Positions 1 to 12,447 of a stretch of DNA of 64,000 nucleotides are shown here, in pieces (the stretch's first letter is position 1; each line of letters opens with the position of its first letter). Source of the stretch: Ziziphus jujuba. Its lineage: Eukaryota > Streptophyta > Magnoliopsida > Rosales > Rhamnaceae. The notes below the pieces were generated by a model that saw only the letters and a list, made by a program, of their open reading frames with translations, was not told the origin of the DNA and did no database searches. Location: positions 20,451,001 through 20,515,000 of the forward strand of contig NC_083384.1 in NCBI RefSeq assembly GCF_031755915.1. The letters are read 5' to 3'. Both the position numbers and the translations under genes were made by a program.

Positions 1-1202
1 GAATTCCTCTTCATTAATTCTAAATGATTGATCTCCTCTTCTCATTCTAGAATCTGCCTTGTTAGTAAAAATAATGCAAAAATCCTTAGCAAAATCACTC
101 CCTCACATGTTTCACTCAAATAAGGTCTCGACACTCGTGTTTGCACATTAGTTTCGACTTTTAACCCTCTTTTAAGCTCACACTCTCTTGCCTTTTTTCA
201 CTCAAAGAATTATCTCAAAGCTCTAATTAAAACACACATAAAAACAACTAGATCACAAGTATGCCTTGATTTAACTTATCAACAAAACAGCAACTAAAAC
301 GAAGAAATACCGAGTGAATGGACAAAACTTAATCTCGGCTTAACTAATCCAAATAAGATCAAATATCAATGAAATTTTGGAATCAATATATACTGGTCCA
401 GAATATAAAGAAACCAAAAATTTAAGGATAAAATTTAGGAAAAAGATTCAAAGCACGAACAAAAATCAGTTCGACAAAATAGGGAATAGTTATTGATTGT
501 TATTCTTGTAATTTAAGTCTTTATGTCAAATCCTTTACCAATTTTAATTCATACAATTTTAGCACTCAAAATTCAATTTTCCAGCAGTCAAATATTGAAT
601 AAATAGATAATAATTCAGTAACTCCAACAATTTTCCAGCAAACAGATGCAAACTCAAAACTTCAACCAAAACAGGCCTTTTACAAATTTTTTTTTTTTTT
701 AAATCTTCGGCTTGTTTTTTTTTTTTTTTTTTTTTTTGCTTTTTTAACACTCACAGAATATAAATCAACTTCAGTAGCAATAATCACACCAAAAATTGCA
801 ATTCCAAAGCCAAAAACTTCACCAAACCCGAGACCACACTCCAAACAAAATCAAATTGCATAATTTTTAGGATTTATGCAAAATGCTTTCAAACCTCTCT
901 TTTTTTTCCTTTTTTTTCTTTTTTTTTAATATATAAATACAAATAATTAAGATTAAAATATCAAATAAAAAAATCAACAATAAACCAAATTAACAAGTAC
1001 AATGGTGCAGACAGCCAACAAACTAGGAAGCAAAAATAAGATAAAACAAGGAAACCTAATTTGACTAACGAAAAACAATTATATGCAGAATGTGTAGAAT
1101 AGATGCAGCCTTAACCTAATGCTAAAATTGCAGATTAACACAAAACAAAATAAAGCAAATAAGATAGATCAAACCTAAACAAAATTCGACTCTGATACCA
1201 AA
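1..1202 (-). mobile_element. 5' leader of a minus-strand LTR retrotransposon running off the left edge
   Basis: This stretch lies just inside the LTR at 1203-2318. On the minus strand a primer-binding site (1190-1200) follows the LTR, so the internal region runs leftwards out of the window. It is A/C-rich on the plus strand with long homopolymer runs (for example T runs near 690-737 and 900-927). I see no gag or pol motif in it, so it is read as untranslated leader. The small lysine-rich frame at 559-750 is a homopolymer artefact. Confidence 0.6.
1190..1200 (-). other. Retrotransposon primer-binding site (initiator tRNA-Met type)
   Basis: Read on the minus strand from base 1200 the sequence is TGGTATCAGAG followed by TCGAA. 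The first 11 bases match the standard plant PBS complementary to the 3' end of initiator tRNA-Met. It sits two bases inside the LTR edge at 1203, as expected for a 5' LTR/PBS junction. Confidence 0.75.
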
Positions 1203-2318
1203 TGATATGAACCTAGGTCGACTTGCTCATAAATCCGTATTATATTAGCCCGAATCACAATTAAGTTCAGAATTTAATGGCCACCTTAACCCCTAATCAA
1301 CTTGTGATTAGAAACCTTGGTATATGATGAAGACGCCACAATAGGTTTTGGATATCCTATTGATAAGTCAAACTAAAATGCTCACTCTCTAATGGTGTTT
1401 TAAGTGTTCAAAGAGAACAAAGAGAATTTTTTTCACAAATAATTTTCTTAATAATATGTATGCTATTTTCTCATTGAAAATAAGCCCTTCAATAGGCTTT
1501 GAAAGAACAACATAAAAACCCTAAAAGACTAGTCAAAACTGGCCATAGAGAGTAGGAAACCTTGCTTGGTTGATTTTCACACTATTTTCCTAAACTAAAT
1601 TATATTAATTAATTCCTTTATTTTTGAATTAGGAATTAATTAATTTATAATTAACTTTCCTAAGTTAATTTGTCCAACAAATAATTAAATAAAGAACAAA
1701 ATATAAGATAGTTTCCTAAAACAAAAAGTCAAATTCAAATTAGGAAACTAATTGACTCGTTTGACAACTAAGTTATTTTTGACCAATTTCCAGCTTGTAA
1801 AGGCTCTAAATCATATCCAATGTGCCATGTAGGATCTCAAATAGAATTAATTATGATTCCCATACATTTCCCTTGCTTGGACAAAGAGAAAATGCCAACT
1901 CAACAAAATACAGCAAAGTCAGCGCCAAATACAGCAATTTAGGCCAAAAAGCCCTTTCATGCGCAAATGACTTTCTTAAATGCTTTTGCTTCTGCCTTGA
2001 CTTTATTCCATGAGCTCTTAGTGATATAAATTAAGTTTATGAAGTGTTGAACCCATTCCTTGCTGTCCAGAATCCGTAAATGCATTAAAACAACTACCCT
2101 GATCCATATCAACCTCCACCACTTATATGCTTAAAACAGGCTTTGAATCTTCGGGTATTGACAAGCCCTTTTGAGAATTGATAACTCCTTGTATAAAGCC
2201 AGCCAGGTTGTCCTTAAATCTTTTAGCTTGAAGTCTAGTGATTGGCCCGGTCTTCAACTATATAGGATCAGCACCTCAGCGGGTTGTCAGTTGTACGGGT
2301 ACAGGCATGTTTTCATGA
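1203..2318 (-). mobile_element. 5' LTR of a gypsy-type retrotransposon (LTR family 1)
   Basis: This LTR begins (plus strand) with TGATATGAACCTAGG and ends near TTTTCATGA. It aligns along its length with a solo LTR at 45193-46326 and with an LTR at 52515-53637. Shared blocks include the start, the 'AGAAACCTTGGTAT' segment near 1310, the 'GGAATTAATTAATTTA' block near 1630 and the right end near 2220-2318. The adjacent PBS fixes it as the 5' LTR of a minus-strand element. Its partner LTR lies outside the window, so the target duplication cannot be checked. The right end is approximate. Confidence 0.7.
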
Positions 2319-3024
2319 ACATACCTAATGGGTATCATATCAGTAAAACCTCCTTCCAGGGTTAGTGCTGATCATTAGCATTCTCACCACAATAGGACGT
2401 GGTTTTTCACAGTTGAATTACAACTCTGTTGAATGAATCGAACTGTTTGAAAACATCTCACCCCTTTTCTTCATTACTTCCTTCTTTATCTCCTGTTCTG
2501 TATTTTCAATTTTTAAACCATTTTCCCTTTAAATATTTCCTTAAAAAGACACAAACTTTTAACAAAACTTGTTTTGGTTGTCAGGTGAGGATCACATGAC
2601 CAATTTTTTAACATAAATAGTTTGGTTTTAATGTTTGGATAATATAGGGCATTATCTATCAAAAAATTTTTTACAGATATCAAACTGAAAAAATGTGAAA
2701 CTAAAAGGTACTAATCTGCATTTTATCCTTAGTTTATTTACTATTTATTATATCACAAATTTATAACAATTATTATAAACATAAAAGACATTAATTTTTC
2801 ATTTATTAAATATAAATTTATTAGTAATATTATTATTATTATTTTTTACAGATACTTATTGTGTTATCTACCAATTAAATAATAAAGCATATTATTTCTA
2901 CAGTAATTTAATTTATTTTAGATCATTTTTATTCAATTATAATTTATACCTTTAAAAATATATAAAATATATTTGGCATGTAAATAAACATAAATCATTT
3001 CTGAAACGAGCACAATATGTGTTC
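2319..3024. other. AT-rich intergenic segment
   Basis: No coding, RNA or repeat structure was recognised. It separates the LTR from the inverted-repeat element that follows. Confidence 0.5.
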
Positions 3025-3643
3025 ATTACCAGTGATGAAAATATCGACATCGACGGAAATATTGAGGGTATGATTTTATGAAAATGTTGATGTAAATATC
3101 GATAAAATTTTAAAATTATAAATATTTAATTTAAAATATAGATTTTTACATATGAAACAATTAATATGGTAAAATAATGTAAAAAAAATACAATAATAAT
3201 AAAATAGTTCATAAATATTAAAAATTATTGTAAATAAAAAAGTAATGGCCTACCACAATCAACTGCTTTACACTCCACCATAACCTTCTTTACACCTCTT
3301 AACCAAACCAGTGGATCACTTGCAATTAAAATTATTGTTAGAAAATAATTTATAATTAAGGCAAACTTTGAAAGTCCACATATATAAATGTTGAATTAAA
3401 ATATTGAAAAGATAATTGACTTTGTGTTTTTTTCTTCATAATCATTATCAAATAATAAATAACCTAAACCATCAAAATATAATTAAACAAAACAAAATAA
3501 TCTATTTTTTCCAATTGTAAAATTAAAAAATAAATAAATAAACAATAAAAAATTTATATTAAAAAAAAAGTAAAATGCTATACATTCTTTTTCAAGCATA
3601 AAACGAAAATTCACCACCAAAAAAAAAAAAAAATCTCATTTCC

Positions 3644-4084
3644 ATTTCCATTCCCTTTCTTTGTGATCCCCCTTTGTCTCCTCAAATCCAAGCTGTTCAT
3701 TTTTATGATCATCTTATTCTTCTTCATGGAGCAACAACTTTGATATGCAAAGAGGACATGTTCTTTTGCCCTCATCGATCAAACCATCCTTGTCTATTTT
3801 CTCGAGAAGCACACAGTGCGTCGTCGCCAGAATTTGCTTCTCCAACTCCAAGGACTCGTGGTGCCGTGGTGGTGGTGTAGTGGTGCTTCAGATAGCAAAA
3901 GTGCAGAACCCATAAAAAAATTAGATGAAACTAAATTACATGTTTTTTCTTTCTTTGCCATGTTCTACTTTTTCTCTTCTCTGACAATCAGGATTATCAA
4001 GGTATTAAAAAAATGTTTTCAGCCATTCAAGATGACAATAAACAAAAGCTTGAAGAGAAATTTGTATCCATGAATTGGGATTGA
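3644..4084 (+). pseudogene. Unrecognised higher-GC segment with short open frames (possible captured gene fragment)
   Basis: This part of the TIR element has more balanced base composition than its surroundings. It carries an open frame from 3674 to 3880 (68 codons, rich in Ser/Pro/His). At 3984-4084 a different frame reads a plausible peptide tail ending MNWD and a stop, with a lysine/glutamine-rich stretch before it. I do not recognise the product. It may be captured or decayed coding sequence inside the element. There is no start or splice evidence strong enough to call a gene. Confidence 0.2.
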
Positions 4085-4329
4085 AAAATCATCGAGTATA
4101 TAGACAAATAATTCTATACTTGTTTTGATTACACTTATTCTTGCTCTTTTTCTTGAAAATTTTCAATAAGAAAAACTTGGGCAAGCCTTTTGAGTAATTT
4201 CTATATACATAATCAACCCAACCCAATGAGATTAATTATGTGGAGTTAAAGAATTCCACGCGGTTGGAGCTTTCATAGATGTAGGAAAAATCTAAAACAT
4301 TAGCTGCAGAGAAAATTAATATGCAATAT

Positions 4330-5090
4330 GACCCATCACTATTTTGCATAGAAAAAGGGATGGTTTTCGGCTGAGAAAGGGTTTTTGATTTCCATGGGAG
4401 ATAGCAGAGATTTCCATCACAAAGGCATCGACAACCAACTTCTCCACCGGATTTCCATAATTATCCATCAGATTTCCAAGATTCCCATCGATTTTAGGTG
4501 ATACCAGCGATATTTTACGGCAAAGACGATATTTTTTTGACATCACAGACAGATATTCTTTCCCCCCTCTCTTTCGGTGTTGCCAGTCACCGATATATGA
4601 TATTGTCGTCGAAATTCCGATGTTCTTGATGACTTTTTCTTCCCTGTTCATTACAAACACAACACTGACATATATAATTATATGTATGGACCCATAACAT
4701 GTTTGATATGACATAAAAACTAAATAGGCTAATACGAACACAATAACAAAGATAAATAAATTAATATAAATACGACATAAACACAAATGAATCAACTTTT
4801 AAATGAGACGGACCATCGCGATACGACTCATTTCACACAACCAGTGAAGCAAAAATTGATGACACAATGGAAATATCTACGACAATGTCATGTGTCGAAC
4901 ATCAACAACACCGATAGGGGGTGGAAGAAGTTTCTCTCAGAGATGCCGGAGAAATATAGCCAGAGTCAACAATTGTCGGCGAAATCATCGAAAATTGATG
5001 GGAGTGTCTGATTTTTGATGGACAATGGTGGAAACAAAGAGGAAAAACCGGTTGTCCAGGAGATCTTGGATGGAAATATCGGCTGGCCTC
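4330..5090. mobile_element. Imperfect inverted-repeat pair inside the TIR element
   Basis: The block 4360-4625 has repeated 'GATTTCCA', 'CCATCGATTTTAGG' and 'GACGATATTTTT' motifs. The block 4850-5090 contains approximate reverse-complement counterparts ('AAAATTGATGGGAGTG', 'GGAAATATCTACGACAATG', 'GGATGGAAATATCGG'). They probably form a foldback subelement. It is followed by an imperfect GAA/GGAAA-rich purine tract at about 5097-5290. Reading frames across the purine tract are low-complexity and not credible genes. Confidence 0.35.
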
Positions 5091-5377
5091 TGTCTCAAGA
5101 AGAAGAAGAAGAAAAAGAAGAAGACCTGCGATCTGCCAAAGCCCAAAGAGAAGAGAAAGAGAGAAGGGAAGGGAAAGGGAAAGAGACGAGAGGAAGACCA
5201 GGCTGGAAGAGAAAGACTGAAAGAGATCGACCGATTTGGTAGTAAGAAGGGAAAGACTGAGAGTAGGCAGGGAAAGAAGAAGAGGAAGGATTTGGAAGAA
5301 ATTTCTTTTATTGATTTTTTAATGTTTAAAAAATATATTAATTGTTTTTGTTTAATAATTAAATTCTTTAATAAATA

Positions 5378-5727
5378 GGGCCGGCTCAAGCTTACATGGG
5401 CCCTTGGCAAGAAAGGAAGATAGGGCCTCATAGGAATTTGCCCTTTTTTTAATTATTATTATTATATATATATATAGAATTTATTTTTATACTCAATATT
5501 GTTTAGTGTTTGACACTAAAATATTTATTAAAAAAAAATTATACACTAAATATGTTATAAAATATATAAAATAAAATTATAATTCCATTTCGGAAGAAGT
5601 TGAGAAAAAAAAAACTGTGATGCAATATATTAAATTCTCAATTTATTTTGAATATAATTTTTTTAAAAAAAAAACTTTTGAATATAATGAAGGCCTTTTT
5701 TTTATTTTTAGAAGTATTAGTCATGTT

Positions 5728-5765
<38 letters not shown>

Positions 5766-6112
5766 ATACCAATTTGTATTTTTTTAATGAAAATATATAT
5801 TCTTAATTATTAAATGAAAAACTGAAAAATGCATTAAAGTAATTAACAATTATTTGCCAACAACTTAGGTTAGTCAAACCATTAATGTATTTATTGCAAT
5901 TTTATTTTTTCAAAATTTATTGAAATTAGTCTGCTAATTTATCATCTATAAATCTATTTCATCAACTCATATAAATACTAATCTTATTAAAAAAAATCAA
6001 AAAATAAATTAATATTAAAAAACTAGCATAAATATTAGTACTTTCATTTTTTTATTTTAAAATATTTGTAATAATTATTTGTCAACCTTTTAATTAGGAG
6101 CCTTGGTTTTAC

Positions 6113-6149
<37 letters not shown>

Positions 6150-6215
6150 AATTAGGGGCCCTAATAATTTGGAGTCCTAAGGCAATGGCCTTGGTCGCTT
6201 TATCCTAAAAACGAA
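5378..6215. mobile_element. Nested element with GGGCC-type inverted ends
   Basis: The left end reads 'AGGGCCGGCTCAAGC' followed by 'GGGCCCTTGGCAAG'. The right end (6150-6215) reads 'AGGGGCCCTAATAA' then 'CCTAAGGCAATGGCCTTGG', an imperfect reverse complement. The interior is extremely AT-rich and includes an A run of over 30 bases (about 5731-5761) and a TA run near 6119-6145. No coding capacity is seen. The exact ends are uncertain. Confidence 0.4.
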
Positions 6216-6640
6216 CTTATTAATAAAAGTGCAGAAAGTAGATAAAAGTGTAAAAATTGTTTATTATTTTGATTTCTTTCGATTTAATATTTATGGATTT
6301 TTAAACTATTAATCGAGTAGTACATCGAAAGAAAAAAAAAATTTGAGTTTTTTGTATCTTGATATAATCTGTTAAATTAGTTTATATTTTGGTACTAAGT
6401 AACATTATAATTTATTCATTTCTAATAATTTATAATATTTATGAATTATTTTATTATTATTATATTATGATTATTATATTTTATATTATTTTACTATATT
6501 AATTATTTTATATATCAAAATTTATATTTTAAATTAAAAATTTACAGTTTTCAAAACTTTATCGATATTTCCATCGATATTTTTTTAAATTTATACATTT
6601 TTAATTCGTATCAATATTTTTTCTACTACACATAGCTAAA

Positions 6641-6938
6641 GAAATATATCTTTCAATAGAAAAATTAAAATTTAATAATTATTTTACAAATCTATTATAT
6701 CGATTGTTTTTGAATAAATCTATTATATAGATATTGAAAAGATATGAAAGAAGTATTTCGTTTTTTAAAAATGAAAAAAAAAAAAAATTCAAGTGTATTG
6801 CATTGCAACTGAAAAAAAATGGAAAGCGATCCCTACATGAAAAAATCGAAGCTATATTCCTTCGCTAACAGCTGAAAAGGCTCGGACCCGCGAGCTTCTT
6901 GGAAGAGCATTGCGTTGCATTACATTTTTGGGGGGCTA
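6641..6938 (+). promoter_or_regulatory. Upstream region of the HINT4-like gene
   Basis: About 300 bp separate the inverted-repeat element from the ATG of the histidine-triad gene, so the core promoter and 5' UTR must lie here or within the element. Composition becomes more balanced after about 6830. I see no clear TATA box near a plausible start site. This is a location argument, not a motif match. Confidence 0.35.
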
Positions 6939-8809
6939 ATGGCGGGGGCACCGGTCTTGCAATCCGATTGTATATTTTGCAAGATCGCTAGCAAATCTAC
7001 TTCCACCACTCTCCTCTACTCCGTGAGTTTCCTCATTCTCCTTTTTTCTTCAATGGAAGCTCTGTAAATTCTATATCTTCTTCTATTAGTAGCTAATAAA
7101 GTTGAGCCGCTAAATGGGGTTTGCATTTTAGGGCTTTGCAGATTGGAGAAAAGGGGTTTTGTTAAATTTGGATTCTGATTTGGTTTTATGGGTTTGTGTC
7201 TTTTTTCCAGGATGAGAAAATCGTTGCGTTTCAGGACATCAACCCTGCTGCTGACAGGTTTGGATTTGGAATAATCACCTCCTCAATTTGGTTTCAATAC
7301 TATTAAATAGATACGGCTTTTCATCTGAGCTTCTTGTCGAATTATCTTTTGGGGAAATTTTTGGCTCACATTTCTATATCCATTTACTTGTTGGTGTACT
7401 TGCAAATTTTTTGAATTTTTTTATTTTTCTGAATTATTTATTTATTTGGTTGGACAACCCTTTAACTGTGGGAGACCATGCTTGTATTATTTCTTTGACG
7501 CTTCTGATAAATTTGAAGGACTAAGAAGTACATGGAGGATTAGCATGAAGAGAAAAGCCTATCTATTATTTGGATTAGTTTATGCTTTATGTTGCAGTTA
7601 GCAATCTTCATCTGGATTTTGGGGGAATTGATGCTTGAAGAACTCTTTTACATTTTCAATTAATTTCACTCTGAAACCTTTGAAGGGAAATTTTTCCTTG
7701 AATAAACTTCCACCTTATCCTACTCGTAACCGCTATCATATTTTATTTGATTTTCCCTTTTTTTTTTTTGTTTTTTTTTTTTTTTACCCCTCTCTAAACC
7801 TATGCTGATTATTAATGTAAGCTTTTCAAATTGAATACCAACCTTGTAGGCATTACTTGGTTATTCCTGTAGAACACATTCCAACTGTTAGAGATATTCA
7901 GAAAACATCCGAAGACTACACTTTGGGTATAATATTTATCAGTTATATGTGGTTGTATTGGACTTTTCCTTTTTTCTTCATGGTATTTCTTAGCCTAATG
8001 TTATATCGTCTTCATTTTACTCAGTAAATCACATGTTAGAAGTGGGGCAAATGCTATTACGCCGAGATGCACCTCAATCCCTGCAATATAGGTATTGTCT
8101 CTTGAATCTTTCTTTTTGTGAGAGGTTATTTGCTCAATTTGCTTCCACCATCTGTAAAGTATCTATCACTATCAGCCATTCTTTTTTTTTCTTTTTAAAT
8201 ATTTTAACCAATACTGATATTTGTATGCTATCTTTAACTGAACAGTATGTTCTGCTTGTTATTATAATCTGGGGTACTATGTATATAATGGATAGTTCAT
8301 GCACATGTAGAGGAACTTTTGTAAGCTTGTATGTTTTGGTTGAAAATTTTTTGTGCATTTAAATGTTGATTAAATCAAAATTGTCTTGTAATGTTTTATA
8401 GGTGATGAACACCATACTGTTATTGGTTTTGAGTGTTTCAATTTGGTTAAACAGTTCTTTTAAGCAATGCCTTATTTGCACGTGAATTGTGTTGTGAAAA
8501 CAAGTTTGAGCATATTTGTCTTTCCTGACAGATTTGGTTTCCATCAGCCCCCGTTCAACTCTGTTAACCATCTCCATCTCCATTGTTTAGCACTGCCCTA
8601 CACACCCAGGTGAACTATTTGGTGTTTCATAGTATTTATATGCCTGAAGTTTTACATTTAACTTTCAATCAAAATAAGGAAGATTCCTTGTGTATTTTCA
8701 CAGATGGAAACATCTAAAGTTCTTGTCTTTGGGATCACTTGGATTTCTTGAAGCTAGCAAGTTATTGGAGAAGATAAATCCTTCACCCCATATTGTTTCA
8801 AAAGTGTGA
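6939..8809 (+). CDS. HINT4: HINT4-like histidine-triad protein (adenylylsulfate sulfohydrolase/phosphorylase family), six exons
   Basis: Joining exons 6939-7022, 7211-7257, 7850-7926, 8025-8091, 8532-8609 and 8704-8809 gives 459 nt, or 152 residues plus a TGA stop. Every intron is GT-AG and the frame is kept throughout. The histidine-triad motif is intact: N-H105-L-H107-L-H109-C. A CxxC pair (C11, C14) near the N-terminus could bind zinc as in related HINT proteins. The block 'HYLVIPVEHIPTVRDIQ' (from residue 45) and the C-terminal 'WKHLKFLSLGSLGF' are typical of the HINT4/HINT3-like branch. The Arabidopsis counterpart At4g16566 (HINT4) is described as acting on adenosine 5'-phosphosulfate to release AMP or ADP and sulfate. 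Transfer of that activity here is inference. The start is the first ATG in a good context (CTAATGGCG). Length is close to the Arabidopsis protein. The gene looks intact despite repeats on both sides. Confidence 0.93.
7023..7210 (+). other. HINT4 intron 1
   Basis: The donor is TCC|GTGAGT and the acceptor TTTTTTCCAG|GATGAG, phase 0. The other introns are 7258-7849, 7927-8024, 8092-8531 and 8610-8703, all GT-AG. Pyrimidine runs near 7757-7786 and 8180-8195 lie inside introns 2 and 4. Confidence 0.85.
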
Positions 8810-9660
8810 TTTTTCCATGATTTACACCTACAAGTGATAAACATTTGGTTTTCCAGAAAACTTTATATTGAATACTGACTATATGCAGTGTTCTGTTTGT
8901 AGGGTCTGCTTATTCCCCATACCTGTATCGTGATGCTTCAGATATTACAGTATTATGTAACTTTGATTTTTATAATGATGCTTTATCTGGAAATCAAATG
9001 CTGTTTACTTGATGCCAATTAGAAATGCAAATATTATTGTTTGGTAAGGCTTCACTATTAATATGTTGGCTTGGATTTGTGTTAATTGTGGGTGGTTGCC
9101 CTTTAATCGAATTTGAACTGTTTGGATTACTGAGATGTTCTTCTACAGGTGCTAGTGCTTCTGTTCGGATTATTGAGAACTGTTTGGTTTAATGAGAACT
9201 TTTAGATTGGTAATGTGTTTGTTTTTGGTTTTCTGTATTTGTTTTTTATTTTTTTGAAAACTAAAAACATAACCAAGCTTTCTAACCATTTCCATTTTTG
9301 TTCTCAAAAATACTTGCATTTTTTGGTTCATTTTTTAAAACCAAAAAATTTAGTTTTTCCTTTCTTCTATCTGGTGATGCGATAGACTAATTGCCTCTCT
9401 TGTTCCCAAACTCTTTAATCCTCTTGCATCCTTTCTCTAGCTTTCTTTGTCACAGATGAAGGTTAAATCGCTGGCACTGGAATGCTTGCTGGTGTAAAGC
9501 TTAATGACTAATGGTTGGCACAAATTGCTAGATCTGCAGACTAAGATTGTAAGCTACACTTTCGTTTTCTTTTATTTCTAGCATGATAAATCTGTTGTAA
9601 AGCTTTTCAGATCTTGGTGTATTTCGATTTTGACGGTCTAGGCTTTTATTACTCTCACTC
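8810..9660 (+). other. 3' UTR and downstream region of HINT4
   Basis: No further exons or genes were recognised. The first few hundred bases are likely to include the 3' UTR. No single polyadenylation signal can be singled out. Confidence 0.35.
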
Positions 9661-9676
9661 CTAGATCTGATATAGT

Positions 9677-9796
9677 GTAAAACAATGTGTGGTTTTGTTC
9701 ATGTCTCTGGATATGATCATGATTATTGCTTCTAACGTAAAACAATGTGCGGTTTTGTTCATGTCTCTGGATATGATCATGATTATTGTTTCTTTT
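9677..9796. repeat. 60-bp direct tandem duplication
   Basis: Two adjacent copies (9677-9736 and 9737-9796) start GTAAAACAATGTG and share GTTTTGTTCATGTCTCTGG and GATATGATCATGATTATTG. They differ at only a few positions. The embedded ATGATCAT is palindromic. Confidence 0.9.
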
Positions 9797-11513
9797 ATTT
9801 TGCATTTGGGTCTTAGGGTTGTGTTATTGCTTGCTTTTTCTTCCAAATTTGGATATGAGTTTTTCAGGTTTGGATTGGTTATTGGCAGTATTAAGATATT
9901 AAATGTTTCTACTTGAAAGGCTTATAATGTTATGTCTTTTCATCTCTTGATAAAGTCTCTCTCTAAATGTTCTGATTGGATAAGTAAAAGTTATAACAAG
10001 GTATCTCATAATCTTTGTAAATGGGCTATACTTTTGAGAACTCTAATTTTTTATGTTAGGGGAAAGGCTTTTTTATAAATGAATTTTCTTAGCAAAGAAA
10101 AATAATAATATATTAAAGATTTTGGAAACAATTGTTTACCATGTCTGCTTGTTTCGAGAACCAGTATATAAGCTGTGTGATATGAATAAGAGCCATATGG
10201 GTGGAGAAACTAAATAATTTGAATTTGTCAGGTGAGGCCCATGGAAACCCGCAGAGGTAGATTTACTGGCTTGGACCCAACTATATTCAGTTTGGTCCAA
10301 AAAACATTTGCAAAAGTCCAGTTTAAGTTATCTTAGTACAATCCAACATCCCAAAGAAACTGGACTTTTCGAAACTCCTTTTGTTACAAGTTCTCTAGTA
10401 AGCCATGCCTATTTATTGGTTTAAGTAAAAAATTAAAAATTAAAAAAACAAAACGTGCGCGCACACATGCAATAACAAAAACAAGACAAAAACTGTCTGA
10501 TCTCATTGAACCATCCCCAACTTTTAAAAGAAAGACATCAAACTGAAATGCTCTTGTAGTGTCTTGATTCCTGTGATAAGATAATATCAGGTCATTACTC
10601 TTCACTGTCCCTATCCTTTGGGCATTCATTGGACCTTTTGTGCTTCACATGATTTCTACCAACAATCCGCCATGGATAATAGCATGGAAAAAGTCTTTTA
10701 ACTTTTTCATCCATCTTTCATGGCTGATATATTGAAAGCAAGCATGAAAGTTCCTACCGTCGTAGTTTTAATTTGCAATAAGAGGGCTTCTATTTGCACA
10801 ACCAATTTTTCTCCTTCCTTTCCTCTTATTTAAAACTTTTAACATGTCATAACCTTATTTTCTCTTATATTTATTTATTTATTGGACGATTTAAACAATT
10901 TATCTTCATCGTCTTCATATATCTGACATATTTCTTGTGAGGATCTGTAAAAGCCACCAACTCCAGATTTCTTGTGAGGATTGGTGAAAGCCACCGAAGG
11001 ACTAGCGGTAGTTCTACGTAGTGCTGCTGCGGTTACTCTGGTGGTTTTTTGTTGAAACTTTTTTCACATAAATTTGTTTTGTTCCAGAAAGTTATGTTTG
11101 AATTTAGAGTGGTTTTATCCTCTTCTAGAATGTATTAATTAGAATTAAAATATATCTAGTTCGAGTTGATTAAAACCTTTGTGTTTCAGCCATAACAGAA
11201 TTTATTTCTTACATATCCAATGTATGTTCAGTTTTTGTTGTGGACATATTTAAATAGTTCGATTATAGGAAACCAGATATTTTAAAACTAATTTCATTTA
11301 AATATGTTCTACTGCCTCTCAGCAAATCTTGAATGTTACTCAACATCTTATTATAGATTTCAGAGCAGCGGTTGAATGTTCAGTAATGTAACCAAAAAAC
11401 AAAAAAAAAAAAAAAAGGGAAGGGGGGGGAGGGGAAAGAAAAAAAAAAAGACATTTCTTAAATGAACAAGGATACTTTGGAAACTTAATATAAAAAGATG
11501 TTTAAAGTGGAAA

Positions 11514-11546
<33 letters not shown>

Positions 11547-11857
11547 CGCGCAAATTGTTAGATTAATGCCCATTGAAATCCCTTCCACATCAAATTCAAA
11601 AGGATTTGAAATCAATAAAGCAACCCTTTTGTCAGCTTCAAAAGTTCCAAAAGGGAATTGCATGCAGAGTCTAAGTAATATTGGTCCACATAATTAATTT
11701 AACGACGACGCTTGAACTCCATTATTAAGCAAATTAGACTTGGAACAGAATATGGTCCACTTAAAGATTGAAGTGTCAATTATATATATGTTCACCCTAC
11801 GCTGACCAATTTTTATCTTTTTTGAATAATGCAAGGCAACCCATTTTGCTACCAAAC
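9797..11857. other. Intergenic AT-rich DNA
   Basis: No gene was recognised. Low-complexity features are an A/G tract near 11400-11450 and an (AT)n run near 11521-11545. Confidence 0.5.
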
Positions 11858-12447
11858 ATAAAGAGATTAGACTTGGCGATATGTTTGATAAGATGCACCG
11901 ACCATTAGGTAAAACACTCATTAGTTATATGCATTTCATTGAAGGAAACTGGACCTCCAATGTATTCTGCCAAGGCATTTAATTGTCAAACTCTAGGATT
12001 TGTAGTTTTCTTTACCAGAAAAAGGTTCTTTCACAATTATATATATATATATATACACATCATAATCAACATTATAATATATAAGAAAGAAAACACAAGC
12101 TTTATGCTTTATTAGCATAAACAAAGATTAGTGGAGGAAAACATAGGGATAATATAAAGAGATTAGACTTGGCGATATGTTTGATAAGATGCACCGACCA
12201 TTAGGTAAAACACTCATTAGTTATATGCATTTCATTGAAGGAAACTGGACCTCCAATGTATTCTGCCAAGGCATTTAATTGTCAAACTCTAGGATTTGTA
12301 GTTTTCTTTACCAGAAAAAGGTTCTTTCACAATTATATATATATATATATACACATCATAATCAACATTATAATATATAAGAAAGAAAACACAAGCTTTA
12401 TGCTTTATTAGCATAAACAAAGATTAGTGGAGGAAAACATAGGGATA
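11858..12447. repeat. Perfect 296-bp tandem duplication
   Basis: Copy 1 (11858-12153) and copy 2 (12154-12447) are identical base for base on reading, including the length of an embedded (AT)n microsatellite near 12037 and 12333. The offset is a constant 296. Identical microsatellite length implies a very recent duplication or an assembly artefact. No coding sequence is recognised in the unit. Confidence 0.92.

Larger units (their letters stand above)
3025..6640. mobile_element. Large terminal-inverted-repeat element (about 3.6 kb) with nested insertions
   Basis: The left arm (about 3040-3235) contains 'GGAAATATTGAGGG', 'ATATCGATAAAATTTT' and a long AT-rich tail. The right arm (about 6410-6610) is its diverged reverse complement, with 'AAACTTTATCGATATTTCC' near 6560 and 'ATTTATAATATTTATGAATT' near 6428. 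Arms of about 200 bp therefore face each other over 3.6 kb. No transposase is recognisable inside, so it is probably non-autonomous. Sequence with the same ATCGATA-type signature recurs at 25335-26500. The right end lies only about 300 bp upstream of the HINT4 start codon. Superfamily is not determined and the exact ends and target duplication were not resolved. Confidence 0.55.

Noticed and set aside
5015..5431. Lys/Glu-rich and Phe/Leu-rich frames
   Set aside because: They come from a GAA/GGAAA purine tract and have no unique sequence content.
7288..7524. 78-codon plus-strand frame
   Set aside because: It lies wholly in HINT4 intron 2 and shows no domain.
8033..8362. 109-codon plus-strand frame
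   Set aside because: It starts inside HINT4 exon 4 and simply reads on into intron 4.
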